Positions 30,460 through 37,828 of a DNA stretch of 37,828 nucleotides are shown here, in pieces. Within the stretch, counting starts at the first letter, position 1, and each line of letters begins with the position of its first letter. Under the pieces are notes generated by a model that was not told the DNA's origin, did not search any database, and saw nothing but the letters and a program-made list of their open reading frames with translations. Source of the stretch: Paracoccaceae bacterium. Lineage in GTDB: Bacteria; Pseudomonadota; Alphaproteobacteria; Rhodobacterales; Rhodobacteraceae. A program made the translations under genes and the position numbers. Location: positions 1 to 37,828 of the forward strand of contig JAIXSA010000038.1 of assembly GCA_027484915.1 (NCBI GenBank). The letters are read 5' to 3'.

Positions 30460-32046
30460 TCAGTGCCGGAAATGCCGTTGGCCGGTGAAGACCATCGCAA
30501 GGCCCCGTTCGTCCGCCGCAGCGATGACCTCGTCGTCGCGCATCGACCCGCCGGGTTGGATGATTGCGGTCGCCCCGGCTTCGGCTGCGGTGATCAACCC
30601 GTCGGCGAAGGGGAAGAAGGCGTCGGAGGCCACCACCGAGCCCTTGGTCAGCGGGCCAGCCAACCCCAGCGCCTCGGCCATGTCCTGGGCCTTGCGGGCG
30701 GCGATGCGGGTCGAATCCACCCGGCTCATCTGCCCCGCGCCGACGCCGACCGTCGCGCCGTCCTTCACGTAGATGATCGCGTTCGACTTGACGTGTTTGG
30801 CCACGGTCCAGGCGAACATCAGGTCGGCCAGTTCCTTGTCCGTCGGCTTCCGCTTCGTCACGACCTTCAGGTCTGACGCCACGACATGTCCTGCGTCCCG
30901 GTCCTGCACGAGGAAGCCGCCCGCCACCTGCTTGAACGCAAGCCCCTTGGCCTTGGGGTTCGGCAAGGCGCCGGTGGTCAGAAGGCGCAGGTTCTTCTTC
31001 GCCGCGAAGACCGCCCGCGCCTCATCCGTCGCGTCGGGGGCGATGACGACCTCGGTGAAGATCTTGACGATCTCTTCGGCCGTTGTCGCGTCGAGCACCT
31101 GGTTCAGGGCGACTATCCCGCCGAAAGCGCTGGTCTGGTCACACTGGTAGGCGCGGACATAGGCCTCGGTCAGGGTCGCGGCCGTGGCCACGCCGCAGGG
31201 ATTCGCGTGCTTGATGATCGCGCAGGCCGGGGCGCCGCCCGCAAATTCCGCCACCAGTTCGAAGGCGGCGTCAGTGTCGTTGATGTTGTTGTACGAAAGC
31301 TCCTTGCCCTGCCACTGCCGGGCCGTCGCCACGCCGGGGCGACGCGAGCCGTCGACGTAAAAAGCCGCCGCCTGATGCGGGTTCTCGCCATAGCGCAGGG
31401 TTTGCGCGAGCTTCCCGGCAAAGCTGCGGTACCGCGGGGCGGGTTCCTTGATCTCGCCCGCCAGCCAGGTCGAGACGGCGGTGTCATAGGCCGCGGTCTT
31501 GGCGTAGGCCGTCAGCGCCAGCTTCTGCCGGTAGGCCATCGTCGTGGCACCATCGTTGGCCTTCAACGTCGCAAGAAGACAGTCGTAATCCATCGGGTCC
31601 GTCACCACCGTCACGAAACGATGGTTCTTCGCCGCCGCCCGGATCATCGCAGGCCCGCCGATGTCGATGTTCTCGATGCAGGTCGCATGGTCCGCGCCCT
31701 TGGCCACCGTTTCCTCGAACGGGTAGAGGTTCACGACCAGAAGGTCGATCGGCTCGATCCCGTGGGCGGCCATCGCCACCAGATGCTCGTCATCGTCACG
31801 CAGCGCCAGAAGGCCGCCGTGCACGTTGGGGTGCAACGTCTTGACGCGGCCATCCATCATCTCGGGAAAGCCTGTCACGTCGGACACATCGCGCACCGCC
31901 AGCCCGGCGGCCCGCAGCATTCCGCTTGTGCCACCGGTCGAGATCAGTTCCACCCCGTATCCCGCCAACGCGCGGGCCAGGTCCAGAAGTCCGGTCTTGT
32001 CGGATACCGAGATCAGCGCGCGGCCGATGGGGACGAGATTTGGCAT
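30460..32046 (-). CDS. purH: Bifunctional AICAR formyltransferase / IMP cyclohydrolase
   Basis: Catalyses the last two steps of purine synthesis: formylation of AICAR with 10-formyl-tetrahydrofolate, and ring closure to IMP. The 528-aa length is standard. The N-terminal MGS-like cyclohydrolase domain (about 1-150) has [51 protein letters not shown] and [10 protein letters not shown]. The formyltransferase domain has [19 protein letters not shown] and, near the end, [17 protein letters not shown]. The heparinase-like gene ends 26 bases upstream of its start, and lspA begins one base after its stop. Confidence 0.97.
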   Translation of the reverse strand: MPNLVPIGRALISVSDKTGLLDLARALAGYGVELISTGGTSGMLRAAGLAVRDVSDVTGFPEMMDGRVKTLHPNVHGGLLALRDDDEHLVAMAAHGIEPIDLLVVNLYPFEETVAKGADHATCIENIDIGGPAMIRAAAKNHRFVTVVTDPMDYDCLLATLKANDGATTMAYRQKLALTAYAKTAAYDTAVSTWLAGEIKEPAPRYRSFAGKLAQTLRYGENPHQAAAFYVDGSRRPGVATARQWQGKELSYNNINDTDAAFELVAEFAGGAPACAIIKHANPCGVATAATLTEAYVRAYQCDQTSAFGGIVALNQVLDATTAEEIVKIFTEVVIAPDATDEARAVFAAKKNLRLLTTGALPNPKAKGLAFKQVAGGFLVQDRDAGHVVASDLKVVTKRKPTDKELADLMFAWTVAKHVKSNAIIYVKDGATVGVGAGQMSRVDSTRIAARKAQDMAEALGLAGPLTKGSVVASDAFFPFADGLITAAEAGATAIIQPGGSMRDDEVIAAADERGLAMVFTGQRHFRH

Positions 32047-32072
32047 CGCTGGAACCCTTCACTTGCCCGACG

Positions 32073-33803
32073 TTACTTCTCTGGCGGGATGTCAGGGTCC
32101 ACCCCCTCCAGGTCCCGGATGGCCAGCGGAGTATCCTTTGCCTTCGCCAAGGTCCAGCCTATCCGTGTCTCGAAGCTCCGGGCCTCGCCGCGAAGCACAA
32201 TCTGAAGGCAGGGCCGCGGGTTCAGCCGCCCGTTTTCCAGGTAGACTGAAGATTCGAGGTCGAGTTTGACCGGCCCGGTGTAGCGGAAGATCCAGATCTC
32301 ACCGCTTCTCAGCGCCATCGAGACAGCGGTCCCGCCCATGTCCAGGGTCGCATCGACCTCGGGATGAAGGTGAAAGCGGATCGAAAAGCGGGCGCCCGCC
32401 ATCGCGGTCTGGGTCATCACATCCTCGAACCGCCGCCGCGCCTCGGCGGTCAGCGCGGTCAAGGCGTCGACGCCCGACAGTCGCCGCCCGATATGCGCCA
32501 GCGTCAAGCTGCGGCTGGTGGTCAGCCCGTGCGATGCCAGCCAGCCGTCATGCGCAAGGTAGAGGTCGGTCCCCTCGGACCCGACCGTCAGGCGCGAGGC
32601 GGTGACCTGTGCGTGATGCTCCAGGACCTCTCCCGACCGTCCCACGCGTGAGGAGGAGACACCCTCCAGCGCCAGCACGGAATGCGACGGGGTGGCACGC
32701 GCAGCCTGCCGCCAGGCTTGGCCGAATGAGGCCCCCGAGCCGCAGTTCACCACCACTGGCCGCCGGCCGGAGGTCAGTTCGAACGCCGTCGTCGAGGCGT
32801 GTGCCGTCCATGCCGCCCGCCCGCCCGGTGGCGCCGCTGCATCCACGATGACCGAGGTTCGTCCGCCGTGCAGCCGGGCATAGCCCATCGCGATGGCGGG
32901 GGTGGCCCCGGCCCGCACCGCTGCCGAAGCCAGTGCCTGGTCCAGCCGCCCCTCGACAGCCCTGCCGCCGCCGTGGAACCGCGCCAGTTCGCCATCGGCA
33001 TGGCGCAGGGCGCGCAGCGCAGGGGCAATGCGGGTGATCGCTTGGCTGACTGCAGGCGGGATCGCAAGGTTCGCCTCGGTCATCGCGCCCGCCGACCAGG
33101 TAAGAAGCGTCAGCACCTCCAGAAGTTCCTCGGGGTTGCGCGTCGGGATGCCGCCCTCGGCGTCGATGTCCGCATTACAGGCGGCGGCCAGCGCCTCGGT
33201 GGCAGGGACGACCAGCGCCTCCATCCCGATCAGCGAGATTCCGGCATAGACCAGACCCGTCAGGGCCTCGAACCGGGGAAGACCCTCAGCCGCGCTGCGC
33301 CAGCGTCGAGCAAGGTAGGTCGCCTGCCGCGACAGCGCCGCGTAGAAAGCGGCGGACTGCGCCTGGTCGCGCGCCTGCAAAAGGATCGCCGCATGGTGCA
33401 CCCAGCGGATGATCCGGCGACCCGTCAGGTCAGGTGTCCAGCCCGGACCCCTGCCCATGCCGTAGCGGTCGATCCAGCCCCAGGTCCAGTCCTGCGCGCG
33501 GGCCACCGCATCCCGGGTGCCCAGCGCCGCCAGGTCGTCCAGCCAGGCAAAGCCCTGCGCTTCGGCGATGAAGGCGTCCGGGGCCGAAAAGTCCCAAAGC
33601 GACCGGCCGGGCGCCTCGGCCAGATGGCCTGCCAGCAGGATGTTCCCTGCCACCAGCTGCTTGCCCCGCATGTAAAGCCCAATGGATCGCGGTTCCGGCT
33701 GCGACACGAAGCCGCCTGCCGGCCGCGCCCGACGCGCTGCGAGGACGGCCAGCTTGTTGGCCAGCCGGTCCAATCGCTTTGAGGTGTTGCCAGGGTTGCC
33801 CAC
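32073..33803 (-). CDS. Heparinase II/III family protein
   Basis: A 576-aa protein with an N-terminal helical toroid and a C-terminal beta-sandwich heparinase II/III-like domain. The N-terminal segments (LYMRGKQLVAGNILLAGHLAEAPGRSLWDF and WGWIDRYGMGRGPGWTPDLTGRRIIRWVHHAAILLQ) are the pattern seen for this family in alphaproteobacteria. The beta part starts near LHGGRTSVIVDAAAPPG and includes TSGRRPVVVNCGSGASFGQAW and RFSIRFHLHPEVDATLDMGG. A polysaccharide lyase role is suggested by the family; the substrate is unknown, and no signal peptide is seen. In several Rhodobacterales this gene sits next to purH, so the neighbour supports the call. Confidence 0.87.
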   Translation of the reverse strand: MGNPGNTSKRLDRLANKLAVLAARRARPAGGFVSQPEPRSIGLYMRGKQLVAGNILLAGHLAEAPGRSLWDFSAPDAFIAEAQGFAWLDDLAALGTRDAVARAQDWTWGWIDRYGMGRGPGWTPDLTGRRIIRWVHHAAILLQARDQAQSAAFYAALSRQATYLARRWRSAAEGLPRFEALTGLVYAGISLIGMEALVVPATEALAAACNADIDAEGGIPTRNPEELLEVLTLLTWSAGAMTEANLAIPPAVSQAITRIAPALRALRHADGELARFHGGGRAVEGRLDQALASAAVRAGATPAIAMGYARLHGGRTSVIVDAAAPPGGRAAWTAHASTTAFELTSGRRPVVVNCGSGASFGQAWRQAARATPSHSVLALEGVSSSRVGRSGEVLEHHAQVTASRLTVGSEGTDLYLAHDGWLASHGLTTSRSLTLAHIGRRLSGVDALTALTAEARRRFEDVMTQTAMAGARFSIRFHLHPEVDATLDMGGTAVSMALRSGEIWIFRYTGPVKLDLESSVYLENGRLNPRPCLQIVLRGEARSFETRIGWTLAKAKDTPLAIRDLEGVDPDIPPEK

Positions 33804-33869
33804 GTCCTGCCTCGCTGCTCAGGTGCCCGGTTCTCCCGGGTCGTCAGAGCAGAGTAGGCAAAACCGGGC

Positions 33870-33935
33870 CGCTCGTCGATGACTTCGTCACTCCTCGTCG
33901 TTCTGCGATGAACAGCCGATGGCGATTGACGAGCG
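33870..33935. repeat. Imperfect long hairpin, family D copy 3
   Basis: CGCTCGTC at 33870-33877 pairs with GACGAGCG at 33928-33935, and the sequence between continues CGATGACTTCGTCACTCCTC. It shares words with the hairpins at 9994 and 23668. It sits just past the stop of the gene ending at 33938 on the minus strand, so it may act as its terminator. Confidence 0.5.
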
Positions 33936-33937
33936 TC

Positions 33938-35089
33938 CTACGCGAGGTGGTCGATCCGCTGCAGCACCTGCGCCAGATGCCCGACCTGGTCCAGCCACCG
34001 CGCCAGAAGCTTCGGGTCATGCGGCGCACCGTGCACGCCCGCCGGAATCTCGCGGTTCAGCACCGCCTCGATCGCCAGCGACACCGGCACCGACACCAGC
34101 CGCCCCATCGCTGTCCCCCGCACATCGCCCCAGGCATCCATCGCCCAAGTCTCGTGGAAGACCGCCTTGCCGTCCCGCTCCGCCTTCAGAGACACGAACA
34201 GCACCACCCGGTCCGGCTCGCCCTCGGCATAGGAGTTGTCCTTGAGCAACGCCGCCGCCCGCGCCTCCAGTGCCGCGTTGATTTCGGACAGAGGTTTCCC
34301 CTCCAGTCCCTCGATCTCACGGAAGATCGGCGCCCAGGCGTCGGCCCAGCCGTTCAGCCGGATCGTGCCCCGGACGAAGTCCTTGACCTTCCAATGCTTT
34401 TCAAACCGGTATTCGTCCATGAACGGATAGCTGTCGCGGTTCGGATAGACCTCGAAGCTTTCCGGCTGGGGCAGCGGAGCATCATAGCGGCTGATCGCAT
34501 CCCAGGGCCGCGCGACCCGCAGTTCGGTGAAATGCCGCAAGCTCCGGGACGGAGAGCGCAACGCCTTCAGCACCCCCGCCGGGGCCCAGCTGAACTTGTA
34601 GCGGAAGGCGTTCGCCTCCTTCGGCACGCCGCCGCAATAGCTGGTGAAGCTCAGGACGTTGTCGTTGTGATAGGCCTTCGAGGCCCGATATCGCGCCACC
34701 AGATCATGCGCCATCAGGTGGTCGATCCCGGGGTCAAGGCCGACCTCGTTGATCGACACCAGACCCTTTTCACGGAACGCCTGGTCCAGCTCACGCATCT
34801 CTGGCGCGATGTAGGACGACGAGCAGAAATTCGCCCCCTTCTCCAGGCACAGCTTGGCGATCCCCACATGCTGGTCGGCAGGCAGCATCGACACCGCGAT
34901 GTCGCCGGGCTTCAGCGCCGCGGCCAGAGCCTCCAGCGAAAAGGCCCGGATGTCCTGCGTCAGGTCACCCACTTCCGCGCGGGCCTTCTCGACCGTGCGG
35001 TTCCAGACCACCACGGCATGCCCCGCCTCGATCAGCCGCCGCAGCCCTGGTATCGACGACAGCCCCGTGCCGCACCAATGGATCGTCAT
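33938..35089 (-). CDS. Saccharopine dehydrogenase family protein (saccharopine reductase-like)
   Basis: A cytoplasmic NAD(P)-dependent oxidoreductase of about 383 aa. A Rossmann fold starts at the N-terminus (MTIHWCGTGLSSIPGLRRLIEAGHAVVVWNRT). Family segments are ANFCSSSYIAPEMRELDQAF, GLVSINEVGLDPGIDHLMAHDL, SFTSYCGGVPKEANAFRYKFSWAPAGVL and VFHETWAMDAWGD near the C-terminus. It likely acts with the Lys1-like enzyme encoded 86 bases upstream in a saccharopine pathway for lysine. I chose the ATG near 35089. A GTG at 35179 would overlap the upstream stop by four bases, but the extra 30 residues are encoded by the palindromic repeat. Related polyamine enzymes are an alternative. Confidence 0.82.
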   Translation of the reverse strand: MTIHWCGTGLSSIPGLRRLIEAGHAVVVWNRTVEKARAEVGDLTQDIRAFSLEALAAALKPGDIAVSMLPADQHVGIAKLCLEKGANFCSSSYIAPEMRELDQAFREKGLVSINEVGLDPGIDHLMAHDLVARYRASKAYHNDNVLSFTSYCGGVPKEANAFRYKFSWAPAGVLKALRSPSRSLRHFTELRVARPWDAISRYDAPLPQPESFEVYPNRDSYPFMDEYRFEKHWKVKDFVRGTIRLNGWADAWAPIFREIEGLEGKPLSEINAALEARAAALLKDNSYAEGEPDRVVLFVSLKAERDGKAVFHETWAMDAWGDVRGTAMGRLVSVPVSLAIEAVLNREIPAGVHGAPHDPKLLARWLDQVGHLAQVLQRIDHLA

Positions 35090-35122
35090 GGTCTTTCTCC
35101 CCTCCGCCTGGCCCACACAGGA

Positions 35123-35168
35123 CCAAGAATTTTCGAAAATTCTTGGCAAATTTCTTCGAAGAAATTTG
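35123..35168. repeat. Paired AT-rich palindromes, family A copy 3
   Basis: A perfect 24-base palindrome (35123-35146, core GAATTTTCGAAAATTC) is directly followed by a perfect 22-base palindrome (35147-35168, core TTTCTTCGAAGAAA). The pair fills most of the 86-base gap between the two saccharopine-dehydrogenase-like genes. It is the best preserved of the three family A copies. Confidence 0.8.
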
Positions 35169-35175
35169 TCCGCTC

Positions 35176-36225
35176 TCACACGCCCGCGACGTGCCTGTCG
35201 AATTCCGCCTTCGCCCGCCCCCAGACGCCCGCGTCCAGGTCCGTCAGCGTCAGCAACGACGGCAACAACTGCGCAGCATAGTCCTGCGAGGATTCCACCG
35301 GCATCAGCGACGGCAGGTTGTCGATCGCCGTCACATCCAGCGGCGGGTCATCATGCACCCGCAAGGCCGGAGCATCCCACTCCGTCGCCCGGTCATAGAC
35401 CTTGATCGGCGAGAAATCCGAGGTCGGGTCGCAGGCGATGTCCCCGATGACCGTCAGCTTCCGCGCATCGGTCTTGGCACTGGCCGGGACAAACACCGGA
35501 CACCCAGGCCGCGCGAGGATGCAGTTCAGGAAGATCTCGTGCTGCAGTACCTCCGGGAACGGACCACCACTGGCCGTCTCGGCCATGTCCCATTTCGTCA
35601 CCGCGACACCCATCGCCGTGCAGAGGTCAGCCGCCCCGGTACCCACACGCCCCAGCGCGCCGATGATGATCGCGCGCGGCCGCCCCAGACCGGAAAGCTC
35701 CTCGCCCAGCTGTGCAAGAAGCGCATCCTTCGACGCGACCTTCCGCACCGGTCCGGCGATCCCACCACGCTGCTGCGCCGCCCAGCATTTCAGCGATACC
35801 GCCGCGCCCGCGTAGCCCGCCCAATAGCCGAACGCCGCCACCCGGCGACCGTCCTCATTCACCAGGTACTCCAGGTCATACAGCGTCCCGCCCCCGGCCT
35901 TGAACCGCTGCAGCAACACCCGCCCCGCCGGCTGGCCCTTGTAGGCGTGTCCAAACATGATGTGCCTGTGCGTCAGCGGAGTCCCGTCTTCGGGAAGTTC
36001 CTTCAGCCCGAAGATGATCGCGTCTGCGGGGGCCTTTGGCCACAGGTTCTCTTCCGCGATCTCGCAGCCTGCCGAGATGTAGCCGTCCAGCGGAATCGCC
36101 CGGACCGAGGACTTCTCCATCGTGACCCGGATTCCCGCCCTGATCAGCGCTGCTGCGCCTTCGGGCGTGATGCCCACGCGTTCTTCGTTCGGCCGCTGTT
36201 CTGCGCGCACCCAAAGATGGGTCAT
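35176..36225 (-). CDS. Saccharopine dehydrogenase (NAD+, L-lysine-forming type, Lys1-like)
   Basis: A 349-aa oxidoreductase related to fungal Lys1, which interconverts saccharopine with lysine and 2-oxoglutarate. The N-terminus matches the alanine dehydrogenase/saccharopine dehydrogenase fold: MTHLWVRAEQRPNEERVGIT then PEGAAALIRAG. The probable catalytic pair is K75 (FGLKELPEDG) and H93 (HIMFGHAYKGQ), which fits Lys77 and His96 of yeast Lys1. A nucleotide-binding segment, PRAIIIGALGRVGTGAADL, follows. I chose ATG 36225; the open frame to 36333 is unconserved. It is the first gene of a two-gene unit with the reductase-like gene, divergent from rfbC. The direction (synthesis or breakdown of lysine) cannot be read from the sequence. 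Confidence 0.87.
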   Translation of the reverse strand: MTHLWVRAEQRPNEERVGITPEGAAALIRAGIRVTMEKSSVRAIPLDGYISAGCEIAEENLWPKAPADAIIFGLKELPEDGTPLTHRHIMFGHAYKGQPAGRVLLQRFKAGGGTLYDLEYLVNEDGRRVAAFGYWAGYAGAAVSLKCWAAQQRGGIAGPVRKVASKDALLAQLGEELSGLGRPRAIIIGALGRVGTGAADLCTAMGVAVTKWDMAETASGGPFPEVLQHEIFLNCILARPGCPVFVPASAKTDARKLTVIGDIACDPTSDFSPIKVYDRATEWDAPALRVHDDPPLDVTAIDNLPSLMPVESSQDYAAQLLPSLLTLTDLDAGVWGRAKAEFDRHVAGV

Positions 36226-36338
36226 GACCCCGTCCTTCCCCAATCGTCCCTGGCCCCTGATAGCCCAGGATGCGACGCGGCAAAACCCCGCAAACAGTGT
36301 GTTTCCCGCCCGTCGCGGGTTGCATTGCACCACATATC

Positions 36339-36354
36339 ATCGCAAGTCTGCGAT
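36339..36354 (+). promoter_or_regulatory. Small hairpin in the divergent rfbC/saccharopine dehydrogenase gap
   Basis: ATCGCA-AGTC-TGCGAT, a perfect six-base stem with a four-base loop, lies 25 bases before the rfbC start. It could be an operator or a leader hairpin. No convincing promoter boxes are visible in the 153-base gap. Confidence 0.3.
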
Positions 36355-36378
36355 ACCCGTCGCTTCCGAGTTTCGCCC

Positions 36379-36942
36379 ATGCAGATTGAGCCGACTGCGA
36401 TTTCCGATGTCGTGATCCTGACCCCCCGCCGCTTTGGCGACGCGCGCGGCTGGTTCACAGAGACATGGAACGCGGCGCGCATGGCTGACGCCGGGCTGGA
36501 CCTGCCCTGGGTGCAGGACAATCACTCCTTTTCGGCCGCCAAGGGCACGCTCCGCGGGCTGCACTTCCAGTCGCCCCCCCGCGCGCAGGACAAGCTGGTC
36601 CGCTGCACCCGCGGCGCACTTCTGGACGTCGCCGTCGACATCCGCACCGGGTCGCCGACCTATGGCCATTGGGTGAGCGTCGAGCTGACCCCCGACAACG
36701 GCCGTCAGCTTTTCGTGCCCAAGGGCTTCCTGCACGGCTTCGTCACCCTCACCGATGACACCGAGGTGCAGTACAAATGCTCCGACCTCTACAGCCCGGA
36801 ACATGACGGCGCCGTGCGCTGGGATGATCCGGCCATTGGCATCGACTGGGGGGTCGACGCCACAATCCTGTCAGACAAGGACGCCCGCGCGCCCCTCCTG
36901 GCGGATATCGGCCAGCCCTTCCGCTACGGGGCCGCCGAATGA
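36379..36942 (+). CDS. rfbC: dTDP-4-dehydrorhamnose 3,5-epimerase
   Basis: A cupin-fold epimerase that makes dTDP-4-keto-L-rhamnose for surface polysaccharide synthesis. The 187-aa length is standard. Motifs: [39 protein letters not shown] with the catalytic His at about 62, [25 protein letters not shown], and [44 protein letters not shown] 36379 gives the family N-terminus ([19 protein letters not shown]); the frame stays open far upstream (to 35143), but that is antisense to the saccharopine gene. The stop overlaps the rfbB start by four bases. Confidence 0.96.
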   Translation: MQIEPTAISDVVILTPRRFGDARGWFTETWNAARMADAGLDLPWVQDNHSFSAAKGTLRGLHFQSPPRAQDKLVRCTRGALLDVAVDIRTGSPTYGHWVSVELTPDNGRQLFVPKGFLHGFVTLTDDTEVQYKCSDLYSPEHDGAVRWDDPAIGIDWGVDATILSDKDARAPLLADIGQPFRYGAAE

Positions 36943-37828
36943 AGCTTCTCGTCACTGGGGGGTGTGGCTTCATCGGGTCCGCCGTCGTCCGCCTTGCCGT
37001 CGCTCGGGGCCATGAGGTCGTCAACCTCGACGCGATGACCTATGCCGCGAACGAGGCGAACGTGGCTTCTGTGGCGGGGTCCAACCTCTACAGCTTCGAG
37101 AAAGCCGACATCCGCGACCGCGCCGCCCTTGACCGCATCTTCGCGACCCACAACCCCGACGCCGTGATGCACCTCGCTGCCGAAAGCCACGTCGACCGCT
37201 CCATCGACGGCCCTGCGGACTTCATCGAGACGAACATCACCGGTACTTTCAATCTCCTCGAAGCCGCCCGCGCCCACTGGACCCGCGCCGGAAAACCGGA
37301 AACCTTCCGCCTCCACCACATCTCGACCGACGAAGTCTTCGGCTCGCTCGGCGCCGAGGGCCAGTTCACCGAACACACCCCCTACGACCCCCGCTCGCCC
37401 TACTCTGCGTCGAAAGCGGCGTCCGACCACCTGGTCCGCGCCTGGGCTGAAACCTACGGGCTCCCCACCGTCCTCACCAACTGCTCCAACAACTACGGCC
37501 CCTACCACTTCCCCGAAAAGCTGATCCCCGTCGTCATCCTGAACGCCCTCCATGGCAAACCCATCCCGGTCTATGGCAAGGGCGAAAACATCCGCGACTG
37601 GCTGTATGTCGAGGATCATGCCGACGCCCTCCTCCTCGTCCTGGAAAAAGGCGCGCTGGGCCGCAGCTACAACATCGGCGGGGAAAACGAGCGTCGCAAC
37701 ATCGACCTCGTCTGCACCATCTGCGCGCTTCTCGACGAGATGGCCCCCAAAGCCACCCCCTATTCCGACCAGATCACCTTCGTCACCGACCGTCCCGGCC
37801 ACGACGCCCGCTATGCTATCGACCCCAC
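36939..37828 (+). CDS. rfbB: dTDP-glucose 4,6-dehydratase, 3' end outside the window
   Basis: The first 296 codons of the second enzyme of dTDP-L-rhamnose synthesis, a short-chain dehydrogenase/reductase that turns dTDP-glucose into dTDP-4-keto-6-deoxyglucose. The NAD-binding motif is TGGCGFIGS at about residues 6-14, with Cys in place of the usual Ala. The catalytic region has [24 protein letters not shown] and the YxxxK pair in [17 protein letters not shown], followed by [18 protein letters not shown] and [22 protein letters not shown] 36939 overlaps the rfbC stop (ATGA). The frame runs off the window end. rfbD and rfbA are expected just downstream. Confidence 0.95.
   Translation, partial: MKLLVTGGCGFIGSAVVRLAVARGHEVVNLDAMTYAANEANVASVAGSNLYSFEKADIRDRAALDRIFATHNPDAVMHLAAESHVDRSIDGPADFIETNITGTFNLLEAARAHWTRAGKPETFRLHHISTDEVFGSLGAEGQFTEHTPYDPRSPYSASKAASDHLVRAWAETYGLPTVLTNCSNNYGPYHFPEKLIPVVILNALHGKPIPVYGKGENIRDWLYVEDHADALLLVLEKGALGRSYNIGGENERRNIDLVCTICALLDEMAPKATPYSDQITFVTDRPGHDARYAIDP

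Noticed and set aside
35090-35179. A 30-residue longer N-terminus for the saccharopine-reductase-like protein from GTG 35179
   Set aside because: The extra residues are encoded by the palindromic element, and the Rossmann fold begins cleanly at the ATG near 35089. The four-base overlap with the upstream stop is still noted as a finding.

Overview
This looks like a chromosomal segment from an alphaproteobacterium of the Rhodobacteraceae (Rhodobacter, Tabrizicola or Gemmobacter type). The assignment rests on the high GC content, an fds formate dehydrogenase operon with fdhD and fdsD, a TIGR02302/DUF4175 protein next to lysA, DUF3035 and DUF1523 proteins, and several families of dispersed intergenic palindromes. 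I see no tRNA, rRNA, transposase, integrase, phage gene or CRISPR array. All family assignments come from reading the translations; no database search was run.

Layout. Positions 2-1897 hold the end of an NAD-dependent, molybdenum-containing formate dehydrogenase operon (fdsA C-terminus, fdhD/fdsC, fdsD). A short CDF-like cation transporter, lysA, a large Gln-rich TIGR02302 membrane protein, a DUF1624 acyltransferase-like membrane protein and pheT follow on the same strand to 9989.

From 18466 back to 10074 the minus strand carries eleven tightly packed genes. They encode a soluble coiled-coil protein, a small membrane protein, an unknown 375-aa protein, an AAA+ ATPase, three small membrane proteins, a DUF559 nuclease-like protein, a DUF6638-like protein, another small membrane protein and a DUF1523 protein. 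Many junctions are 4-base stop/start overlaps, and a palindrome-rich region lies upstream of the first gene. This is the most likely undescribed system in the window; I infer an ATP-driven, membrane-associated machine of unknown purpose.

From 18662 to 36225 the content is mostly household metabolism: panB-panC, a cupin, an L,D-transpeptidase lipoprotein, creatinase, a zinc-ribbon protein, a frameshifted cupin remnant, a P1-family peptidase, pgsA-moaD-moaE, an M16 peptidase pair (one with the zinc motif, one without), a DUF3035 lipoprotein, lspA, purH, a heparinase II/III-like protein and two saccharopine-dehydrogenase-like genes. The window ends with rfbC and a truncated rfbB for dTDP-rhamnose synthesis.

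Four families of repeated intergenic elements recur: paired AT-rich palindromes (2494, 23983, 35123), G-rich/C-rich elements (12431-12643 and 25071), a terminator-like element ending in a shared GCCAG/TATGAAAGG block (6624, 15890, 18609), and CGCTCGTCG-type long hairpins (9994, 23668, 33870). Some of them have entered gene ends and gene junctions.
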